Source of the DNA: Saccharothrix obliqua
GTDB taxonomy: Bacteria; Actinomycetota; Actinomycetes; Mycobacteriales; Pseudonocardiaceae
Assembly (NCBI RefSeq): GCF_019375475.1
Contig: NZ_JAHXGQ010000003.1
Span: 248,001 to 312,000 of the forward strand
Length of the DNA stretch: 64,000 nt
Direction of reading: 5' to 3'
The notes beneath the pieces were generated by a model. It was given only the letters and a program-made list of their open reading frames with translations. It did not search any database and was not told where the DNA came from. This document shows, one piece after another, positions 57,729 through 64,000 of this stretch (within the stretch, counting starts at the first letter, position 1; the number at the start of each line of letters is the position of its first letter). The position numbers were made by a program, and so were the translations under genes.

Positions 57729-59381
57729 GTGAGTGCGGAAGACACCAATTTCCGGACGGTCCGGGAAGACACCCTGGAAGTATTCCGGCAGCTCGGCCTG
57801 ACGACCGTTTTCAGCAATCCCAGCCACACCGAGATGAAGCTGTTCGAGACCTGGCCGGACGACTTCCGCTTCATCATGGGCCTCCAGGAGGCCACGGTGG
57901 TCGGCATGGCCGACGGCTACGCCCAGGCCACCGGTGAGCCGTCCCTGGTGGTCATCAACGGCGGTCCCGGCACCGGCAACGCGATGGGGTCCATCTACAC
58001 CGCGGCCAGCGCGCACACCCCGATGGTGATCATCGGCGGCCTCCAGGCGCGCAAGCTCCAGCAGGGCGCGCCGTTCCTGAACGCGCCCAACGCCACCCAG
58101 CTGCCCCAGCCCTACATCAAGTGGGCGGCGGAGGCGGCCCGGCCGCAGGACGTGCCGGCGCTGATCGAGAAGGCGTACCACATCGCCAAGCAGGCGCCCG
58201 CCGGTCCGGTGTTCATCGGCGTGCCCGAGGACGACTGGATCCGCCCGGCGAACTCCACGCCGTACCGGGTCCGCACCGTCCAGCCCGCCGTGGTGCCCGA
58301 CCCCGAGGTGCTCGGCACCGTCGCCGACGTGCTCAACTCGGCCACCAACCCGGCGGTCGTCGCGGGTCCCGGTGTGGAGATCGGCGGCGCGCGGCGCGAC
58401 CTGATCAAGCTCGCCGAGCGGCTCAACGCCCGCGTCTACGGCAGCCCGGTGTGGCCGCGCGGCGCGTTCCCGGAGAACCACCCGCTGTTCGGCGGCGTCC
58501 TCCCGCCGCTGGCCGAGCTGATCAACGCCCGGCTCGCCGAGCACGACGTAGTGATCGTGCTGGGCAGCCCGACGTTCACCCTGTTCACCACGGCCGACCT
58601 GTTCTCGCAGGCGCCCGCGCAGGTGGACACCAGCGACGCGCCGAAGCTGCCCGAGGGTACGCGGTTCATCCACGTCACCGACGACCCGGAGGCCGCGTCC
58701 TGGTCGATGGCCGGCACCGCCTACGTGACGCCGCCCGCGGCGTTCGTGCGCGGCCTGGTCCCGCTGCTGCCGCAGCGCCAGCGCCTGCCGCTGCCCGCCC
58801 TCGGCGAGCCGCTGCCGACGCCCACCGCGACCACGCCGATCACCGAGCCCTACCTGTTCCACGTGCTGTCGCAGGAGCTGCCCACCGACGCGCAGGTGTT
58901 CGAGGAGCTGCCGATCGGCCGCGCCCCGTTCCACGAGCAGATCCCGCTCGGGCCGGACAACGGCTACTTCGCCACCGCGTCGGGCGCGCTGGGCTTCCCG
59001 TTCGCGGGCGCCGTCGGCTACGCCGTGGCGCGCCCGGACCAGCGGGTCGTGGTCGTGGTCGGCGAGGGCTCGGCGCAGTACACCATCCACGCGCTGTGGA
59101 CGGCCGGTAAGTACAACCTGCCGGTGACGTTCGTGATCCCGAACAACTCCGGCTACCTGTCGCTCAAGTATTACCTGGACGAGACCAGCCAGAAGGCGTG
59201 GCAGGAGGGCTGGGACCTGAGCGGCGTCGACATGGCGCAGCTGGCCCGCGGGTTCGGCGTCGCGGGCGAGCGGGTGGAGACGCCCGAGCAGCTCCAGCAG
59301 GCGCTGCGCCGCGCGCTCACCGCGGACGGCCCGGTGATGCTCGACGTGGCCGTCTCCGACCCGGGCCTGTTCCGGCTCTGA
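57729..59381 (+). CDS. ThDP-dependent enzyme, benzoylformate-decarboxylase-like with changed active site
   Basis: A 550-residue ThDP enzyme whose overall sequence follows benzoylformate decarboxylase (LQEATVVGMADGYAQATGEP, GTGNAMGSIYTAASAHTP). The Glu that activates the cofactor is kept. The Ser26 region reads NPSHTEM, putting His at the Ser position, and the His70 region reads VVINGGPGTGN, with Gly in place of His. The cofactor motif begins GEGSAQYTIHALWTAG instead of GDG and ends PNN. These changes make ordinary benzoylformate decarboxylation doubtful. GTG at 57729 follows AGGAGAG by 9 bases. It diverges from the ankyrin/EthD/Rieske operon over 284 bases and is probably part of that pathway. 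Confidence 0.9.
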   Translation: MSAEDTNFRTVREDTLEVFRQLGLTTVFSNPSHTEMKLFETWPDDFRFIMGLQEATVVGMADGYAQATGEPSLVVINGGPGTGNAMGSIYTAASAHTPMVIIGGLQARKLQQGAPFLNAPNATQLPQPYIKWAAEAARPQDVPALIEKAYHIAKQAPAGPVFIGVPEDDWIRPANSTPYRVRTVQPAVVPDPEVLGTVADVLNSATNPAVVAGPGVEIGGARRDLIKLAERLNARVYGSPVWPRGAFPENHPLFGGVLPPLAELINARLAEHDVVIVLGSPTFTLFTTADLFSQAPAQVDTSDAPKLPEGTRFIHVTDDPEAASWSMAGTAYVTPPAAFVRGLVPLLPQRQRLPLPALGEPLPTPTATTPITEPYLFHVLSQELPTDAQVFEELPIGRAPFHEQIPLGPDNGYFATASGALGFPFAGAVGYAVARPDQRVVVVVGEGSAQYTIHALWTAGKYNLPVTFVIPNNSGYLSLKYYLDETSQKAWQEGWDLSGVDMAQLARGFGVAGERVETPEQLQQALRRALTADGPVMLDVAVSDPGLFRL

Positions 59382-59479
59382 TCCCCTTGCCGTCGCGTGC
59401 CACCAGCGGGCGTCCCGCCGCCCTCCCCGACGGCGGGGCGCCCCGCGACCCGGCCGACACCGCCGCCGGCGCGGTCGGG

Positions 59480-59553
59480 CGGCTGCCCGCGGACCCGAGT
59501 CGCCGGGAGGATTCGTCCTCCCGGCTACCGGCGTGTCCGCGGGCAGCCGTTTT
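59480..59553 (+). terminator. Terminator downstream of the ThDP gene
   Basis: A 15-base outer stem (CGGCTGCCCGCGGAC at 59480-59494, complement at 59535-59549) encloses an inner stem (GCCGGGAGGA/TCCTCCCGGC) and is followed by TTTT. It is a good intrinsic terminator about 100 bases after the stop. Confidence 0.75.
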
Positions 59554-59658
59554 GCGGATATGCGGGGTAACGCGGGAAAACCGCCGACTACCGTCCCCGG
59601 CCCGGGAGCCCGCCTGGCTACACTGGCCGGCGGCGGCCGGGACACTGGGGGAGGGTCC

Positions 59659-60456
59659 ATGAAGGCAGCTAGTCACAACAGGGGGGAACTGGGGCGCTTT
59701 CTGCGAAGTCGTCGGGAAAGGCTCAATCCGGCGGACGTCGGGTTTCCGACCGGTCCGCGCCGGCGGTCCCGCGGATTGCGCCGCGAGGAAGTCGCGGTGC
59801 TCGCCGGGCTGAGCCCGACTTGGTACACGTACCTGGAACAGGGCCGCGACATCCGACCTTCGCCGGAAGTCGTGGACTCGCTCGCGCGCGTGCTCTGCCT
59901 GACCGAGGACGAACGCCGATACGTGCACACCCTCGCCTACGGCCACGTGGCGCGGCCATTGCCGTTGGCGAGCGAAATCTCCGCGGACGAACTGCTCCAC
60001 CAGGTCATCGCGTCCTACCGGGACTGCCCGCTGCCGGTGTTCGCCACCAGCCCGCCGGGCGACCTGCTGGCGTGGAACCCGGCGGCCACCGAGTGGTACG
60101 ACGACTGGGGCGCGCTGCCCGCGGCCGAGCGGAACCTCGTGCGGTGGCTGCTGGTGTCGCCGACGGCACGCGGGCGCCTGGTCGACTGGGAGGTCGAGGC
60201 ACGCGACGCGGTGGCCCGGCTGCGCACCGAGGCGGCCCGCTGGCCCGGCGACGAGGCTATGGCTCGGCGGGTCGCCGAGCTGGCCGAGCTGAGCCCGGAA
60301 TTCGGCCCGTGGTGGGACGAGCACATCGTCCGGGAGCGCCGCTCGCGGACCCGCTGCTTCCGCCACCCCGTGCTGGGCCTGCGGGAACTCCGCCTGGTCC
60401 CGATGCAGTCACCCGAGTTCGCACCCGCGGGCGTCGTGCTGCACCTGGCGGCGTGA
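59659..60456 (+). CDS. XRE/MmyB-type transcriptional regulator
   Basis: A 265-residue regulator. Residues about 10-90 are an XRE helix-turn-helix of the common actinobacterial type (LGRFLRSRRERLNPADVGFP, RRSRGLRREEVAVLAGLSPT, WYTYLEQGRDIRPSPEVVDS). The rest is an MmyB-like PAS/ligand-binding domain (LPVFATSPPGDLLAWNPAAT, SRTRCFRHPVLGLRELRLVP). The MmyB fold can bind fatty acid. ATG at 59659 follows GGGGGAGGG. It stands alone on the strand after the ThDP terminator; a target cannot be named. Confidence 0.93.
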   Translation: MKAASHNRGELGRFLRSRRERLNPADVGFPTGPRRRSRGLRREEVAVLAGLSPTWYTYLEQGRDIRPSPEVVDSLARVLCLTEDERRYVHTLAYGHVARPLPLASEISADELLHQVIASYRDCPLPVFATSPPGDLLAWNPAATEWYDDWGALPAAERNLVRWLLVSPTARGRLVDWEVEARDAVARLRTEAARWPGDEAMARRVAELAELSPEFGPWWDEHIVRERRSRTRCFRHPVLGLRELRLVPMQSPEFAPAGVVLHLAA

Positions 60457-61250
60457 GACGACTTGACGAAGTACACGCGCGGGCCGCCCGCCATCGGGAA
60501 TCCCTATGTCGAGGATCATCGAAGCCGGGGGAAACCGGTCGCGGTCTGGTGCCCGCGCAACCAGATCTCGATAGCGTCGGGGTGGTTCGCAGCGACCGCG
60601 CGATCGCCGCCGACGGGAGGGGCAGATGCCGACGACCACCTGCACGAGGGGTGGCTCCGCAGTCGTCGGCCGTCCGCGCCGACCGTCCTCGCGACCGGGA
60701 TCACGGGTACTCCGTGCTGTTCCCGGCCCGCCGGCGGAATACATTCGACCGGCGGTCCGCGGTTGGCTGGTAAAAGGGTTCGGAACCTACTGGGGGATTG
60801 ATGCGCGTTTGTGCGGTGAAGTCCGGCGGCGGTGGCCCGCCGGAGGTAACCGGTGGTGCCGAACGGGGCAATCGGGGGTAACTGCCGCCGTGGCCGGTAC
60901 TGGAACTGGGGATACCACCACAAGTCAAGTCTAGACAATCGCGTCGAGTGCTTGAAAATCTGTGATCGTCCGCGGGGCGGGACTCGACCCGCGGACAGCC
61001 GGTCAGTACGGGCCGGTTGCTGGGGGAACTGGGGCGATCATGATGGGGGTCGACCGTCGGCGTGCCCGCCGCGGCCGGTGGCACTGGGGTCACCGGAGGC
61101 GCGGCGCACCCGCCCGCGAGACGGTCGACAAGTATTTGTGATGCCGTGAGCCTCCTTCGGAAAACGCTGTGCCTAGCAGAACGACGTGGACATGAGAGCC
61201 CCGCTGTGGGGCTGCCGTGCGGCTATCCGAAATGCTGGAGGGGACCAACC
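60457..61250. other. 794-base region without a supported gene
   Basis: Between the XRE regulator and the transposase. It is less G+C-rich than its surroundings and its open frames lack ribosome sites and family resemblance; the longest, 60463-60801 (112 codons), looks random. One hairpin is clear (GTCCGCGGG at 60968-60976 with its complement at 60988-60996). The composition and the transposase next to it suggest a stretch rearranged or decayed after insertion, which I cannot prove. Confidence 0.5.
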
Positions 61251-62453
61251 GTGCACAGGTACGAAGCGGTTTCGGCCGGAGCCGATCCGTCCGATTTAGT
61301 GGGGTTCGGGGACTACTGCGAGGAGCTGTTCACGACCCTGGGCAGGTCCGACCAGCGCCGCTGGGCCGAGACCTACGTCAAGGGGCTGCTGGTCGTGCCG
61401 GGTCGCAAGTCGATCCGCCGGATCTCGGAGGTGGTGGTCGGTCGGGACGCCGACCAGTCGTTGCAGCAGTTCGTGAACCAGAGCCCGTGGGCGTGGGCCC
61501 CGGTGCGGCGCAGGCTGGCCGAGCAGGTGAGCCAGGCGATGCGCCCGCGGGCGTGGGTGGTGCGGGAAGTGGTGTTCCCCAAGAACGGGGACAACTCGGT
61601 GGCCGTGGCCAGGCAGTACGCGCCGACCGCCGGCCGGATGCTGAACTGCCAGCGCGCGGTGGGGGTGTTCCTGGCCGGGGACCAGGGCGCGAGCCCCGTC
61701 GACTGGCGGCTGCTGATGCCGAAGGCGTGGGACGACGACGCGGAGCGGCGCGCGAAGACCCGCGTGCCCGCCGACGAGAAGTCCAAGCCCACCTGGCAGT
61801 ACCTGCTCGACGCCTTCGACGAGATGACGGGCAGCTGGGGGTTGCCCGTCGCTCCCGTGGTGGTCGACCTCAGCGGTGACCCGGGCGTCTTCCCGCTGCT
61901 GGGCGGGCTGGAGGAGCGGGGGATGCGCTACCTCGCGCAGGTCTCCACCTCCACGCCGGTGCTGCCGGTGAACCTGGTGGGCGCGCAGAACCAGCCGCGC
62001 ACCGTCGGCCAGCTGGTCGCCGCCGCGGCGCGCCGCGGTCGCACGACGCTGTCCTGGCGGGACGAGCGGACCGGTGCGGTCACCACGTCGGACTTCGTGG
62101 TGGCGACCCTGTCCGGCCACGCGGGGGACGGCAGGCCGGGCAAGCTGCCGTGGGTGCGGCACGTGCTGGCGGAGTGGCCCGCGGGCCAGGCCCGGCCGCG
62201 TGCCGTCTGGACGACCAACCTGGGCGCCGCGGGCATCCGGGAGCTGGTCGGCCTGATGCGGGCGCGCGACCAGGCCGAGGCGCAGGTGGTCCGGCTCACC
62301 GAGGAGTTCGGGCTGCGGCACTTCGAGGGCCGCTCGTTCCAGGGCTGGCACCACCACACCACGCTGGTGTCGGCGGCGCACGGGTACCGGTTGCTGCGGG
62401 CCCTGGAGCACGAGGGCTACCCGGAGGAGCGGCTGCTGCGCCCCTACGCGTGA
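61251..62453 (+). CDS. IS701-type DDE transposase
   Basis: A 400-residue protein of the IS701-like DDE family common in actinomycetes: CEELFTTLGRSDQRRWAETY, VKGLLVVPGRKSIRRISEVV and QSLQQFVNQSPWAWAPVRRR at the N-terminus are strong family marks. The catalytic core contains VVDLSGDPGVFPLLGGLEER and the late WHHHTTLVSAAHGYRLL. GTG at 61251 follows GGAGGGG by 7 bases. I found no convincing terminal inverted repeats or target duplication by eye, so this may be a lone, domesticated or stranded transposase gene. It appears full length and unbroken. Confidence 0.88.
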   Translation: MHRYEAVSAGADPSDLVGFGDYCEELFTTLGRSDQRRWAETYVKGLLVVPGRKSIRRISEVVVGRDADQSLQQFVNQSPWAWAPVRRRLAEQVSQAMRPRAWVVREVVFPKNGDNSVAVARQYAPTAGRMLNCQRAVGVFLAGDQGASPVDWRLLMPKAWDDDAERRAKTRVPADEKSKPTWQYLLDAFDEMTGSWGLPVAPVVVDLSGDPGVFPLLGGLEERGMRYLAQVSTSTPVLPVNLVGAQNQPRTVGQLVAAAARRGRTTLSWRDERTGAVTTSDFVVATLSGHAGDGRPGKLPWVRHVLAEWPAGQARPRAVWTTNLGAAGIRELVGLMRARDQAEAQVVRLTEEFGLRHFEGRSFQGWHHHTTLVSAAHGYRLLRALEHEGYPEERLLRPYA

Positions 62454-62454
62454 C

Positions 62455-62475
62455 CGTTGGGGGAGTGGACCAACG
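62455..62475 (+). terminator. Short hairpin after the transposase
   Basis: CGTTGG (62455-62460) and CCAACG (62470-62475) form a 6-base stem with a 9-base loop directly after the transposase stop. It is weak; it may be a terminator or part of an element end. Confidence 0.3.
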
Positions 62476-62639
62476 TCGTTCCGCTTCCCCGGCGCGTAAT
62501 CCGAACCGACGCGGCGCACCCGGCCCCCGAACCCATCCGGTGTTAGGTTAGGGAGAGGTCCACAACCTGGCTCGGGAGGCGTGGGCCGAGCGGGTGGGAG
62601 CCCGTGGTGCGAAGGTTCGGAGGGTGAAGGAGTCGAGGA

Positions 62640-63224
62640 ATGCCTACCGTGCGCAGGCCCGCCGCGCAGACGCGTGAGCACGTGCTCTCCGTCGCGCACG
62701 ACCTCTTCTACTGGAACGGCATCCGCGCGGTCGGCGTCGACCGCATCGCGGCCGAGGCCGAGGTGGCGCCGACCACCCTGTACCGGCTGTTCGCCTCGAA
62801 GGACGACCTGGTCGCCGCCTACCTGGCACGCGCGGACACGCACTACCGCGCGTGGTTCCGGCAGGCGTCGGCCGACGACGGCCGGGACCCGCGGGACCGG
62901 ATCCTGGCGGTGTTCGACGAGCTGATCCACCAGGTGCAGCCGGACCGGTCGCGCGGGTGCCCGTTCCTGATGGCCCTGGCCGAGTTCCCGAACCCGGACC
63001 TGCCCGCGCACCGCAACGCGATCACCACCAAGACGTGGGTGCACGAGCAGTTCCGGCAGCTCGCCCGGGAACTGGCGCGGACCCGCGACGTGCCGGACCC
63101 GGACGCCCTGGGCTCCGAACTCGCGCTGATCATGGAGGGTGTGTACGCCACCGTCCAGTCGATGGGCGTGGAGGGGCCCGCCCAACAGGCGCGTGAGCTG
63201 GTGGAGCTGCTGCTGCCCGCGTGA
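62640..63224 (+). CDS. TetR-family transcriptional regulator (paralogue of the one at 50355)
   Basis: A 194-residue TetR regulator. The DNA-binding part (HDLFYWNGIRAVGVDRIAAE, APTTLYRLFASKDDLVAAYL) and the ligand part (RGCPFLMALAEFPNPDLPAH, RNAITTKTW) match the TetR protein at 50355 closely over their whole length. AAGGAG lies about 9 bases before the ATG. A TAGGTT -10-like hexamer and a TTAGGGAGAGG stretch lie 85 to 100 bases upstream; the perfect palindrome of the other TetR gene is not present. It converges with an LLM oxidoreductase, repeating the TetR/LLM association seen at 48-51 kb. Confidence 0.92.
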   Translation: MPTVRRPAAQTREHVLSVAHDLFYWNGIRAVGVDRIAAEAEVAPTTLYRLFASKDDLVAAYLARADTHYRAWFRQASADDGRDPRDRILAVFDELIHQVQPDRSRGCPFLMALAEFPNPDLPAHRNAITTKTWVHEQFRQLARELARTRDVPDPDALGSELALIMEGVYATVQSMGVEGPAQQARELVELLLPA

Positions 63225-63243
63225 CCGCCGGGGGACGCGGCGG

Positions 63244-64000
63244 TCAGCGGGGCAGGTCCGCATGGCGTTCCAGGAACGCCGTGACCGACGCGGCGTCCCC
63301 GATGGGGAGCGGGTACACCACCAACCGGTCGAGGCCGAGATCGGCGTACCGCCTGGCGGTGTCGTCGGTGAGCGTGGCGGCGCCCATGTGCATGAAGCTG
63401 ACCTCCAGTTCGCCGAGGTGTGCCGGTCGGTCCACGTCGGCGCGCACGTCGCGCAGCGCCGCGAGGTGCCGGGCGAGGTCGTCCGGGCCGTTGCCGATGC
63501 CGTACCAGCCGTGGGCCTTGGTGAGCGCGCGGCGCAGGGCGGCCGCGCTGTGCCCGCCGACGACGAGATGGGGGCCGCCGTCGGTGAGGGGTTTGGGCAG
63601 GGCGTCGACGTCCGCGAACGACACGTGCTCGCCGTGGTACGGCTGGACTTCGTGACGCCACAGGGCACGCATGGCGTCGATGTGCTCGTCGGTGAGGCGC
63701 CCGCGCTGGGTGAACGGAACGCCGACCGCGGTCATCTCCTCGCGCTGCCAGCCCGCGCCGACGCCCAGCCGCAGCCGGCCGCCGCTGAGCACGTCGAGGC
63801 TGGCGGCCTGCTTGGCCAGCACCAGGGGGTTGCGCTGGGGCAGGATCAGCACGCCGGTGGCCAGCTCGATGCGGCTGGTCACGGCGGCGACGAAACCCAG
63901 GTGCACGAGGGGGTCGACGACCGTCTCCGCCTCGACCGAGGTGGGCAGCACCACGTGGTCGGCCGTCCACCACGAGCCGTAGCCGAGCTGCTCCGCGCGC
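63244..64000 (-). CDS. LLM-class (F420-type) oxidoreductase, partial
   Basis: At least 251 residues of a luciferase-like oxidoreductase; the N-terminus lies beyond the right edge, as the frame stays open and reads EQLGYGSWWTADHVVLP at the border. Landmarks: LATGVLILPQRNPLVLAKQA, GGRLRLGVGAGWQREEM, PHLVVGGHSAAALRRAL and AHGWYGIGNGPDDLARHL. The substrate is unknown. It converges with the TetR gene, with a 19-base gap. It is the second LLM protein in the window and is not a recent copy of the first, judging by the differences in the core. Confidence 0.9.
   Translation of the reverse strand, partial: RAEQLGYGSWWTADHVVLPTSVEAETVVDPLVHLGFVAAVTSRIELATGVLILPQRNPLVLAKQAASLDVLSGGRLRLGVGAGWQREEMTAVGVPFTQRGRLTDEHIDAMRALWRHEVQPYHGEHVSFADVDALPKPLTDGGPHLVVGGHSAAALRRALTKAHGWYGIGNGPDDLARHLAALRDVRADVDRPAHLGELEVSFMHMGAATLTDDTARRYADLGLDRLVVYPLPIGDAASVTAFLERHADLPR

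Noticed and set aside
60463..60801. 112-codon plus-strand frame after the XRE regulator
   Set aside because: No ribosome binding site, no recognisable fold, and composition like the surrounding non-coding DNA.
61296..63668. Long minus-strand frame opposite the transposase and TetR genes
   Set aside because: No motifs, His/Arg-rich composition; the plus-strand genes have clear family signatures and ribosome sites.

Overview
The window is high-GC actinomycete chromosome. The NRPS modules, the GlgE alpha-glucan pathway, two LLM-type (F420-dependent family) oxidoreductases and RsbW/SpoIIE-type switch proteins point to a filamentous actinobacterium, probably Pseudonocardiales (Saccharothrix, Lentzea or Actinosynnema type). 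The genus is an inference; no rRNA or tRNA gene was seen.

Bases 1-20945 (minus strand) are the upstream end of a nonribosomal peptide cluster that continues past the left edge. The order of transcription is a cytoplasmic PBP/beta-lactamase-fold serine hydrolase (candidate trans-acting macrocyclase), then an NRPS of 2518 residues, then a coupled NRPS of more than 4,000 residues. The first NRPS reads A-T / C-(A remnant)-T-E / C-A(Thr)-T; its second module has lost almost all of its adenylation domain. The second NRPS reads C-A-T-E / C-A-T / C-A-T-E / C..., and its three A domains have nearly identical acidic pockets that suggest three basic residues in a row.

Bases 21751-30722 hold ordinary single genes: small alarmone synthetase, EamA transporter, a degenerate RsbW-like protein, a divergent YceI/MarR pair with twin operator palindromes, an acyl-CoA synthetase, two divergent HxlR regulators, a MetE-like methyltransferase, an AlkB-like dioxygenase and a 53-residue protein.

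Bases 30860-37941 (minus) are a complete GlgE operon, glgE-treS-mak-glgB, with 4-base start/stop overlaps and a strong terminator. Divergent from it, bases 38238-47540 (plus) form a nine-gene array: DJ-1/PfpI protein, ThDP enzyme, second DJ-1/PfpI protein, AGE-family epimerase, half-size STAS protein, GlgX, full STAS protein, RsbW-like ATPase and SpoIIE-type phosphatase. It joins alpha-glucan and sugar-carbonyl chemistry to a partner-switching module and may be read from a SigB-like promoter.

Bases 47681-52680 hold an ABM protein, an LLM oxidoreductase and MFS exporter facing a TetR regulator (perfect operator between them), a cupin, and a 0.8 kb non-coding array of about 104-base units punctuated by the palindrome GGAAAGCGCTTTCC. 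Bases 52681-57444 (minus) are a six-gene operon: NTF2/ankyrin fusion, muconolactone-isomerase-like, double EthD, SnoaL/PhzB-like, a Rieske-like protein with a His-to-Asp ligand change, and a BBE-type FAD oxidase. A benzoylformate-decarboxylase-like ThDP enzyme with altered active-site residues diverges from it. The right end carries an XRE/MmyB regulator, a lone IS701-type transposase, a TetR paralogue of the one at 50355, and a second LLM oxidoreductase cut by the edge.
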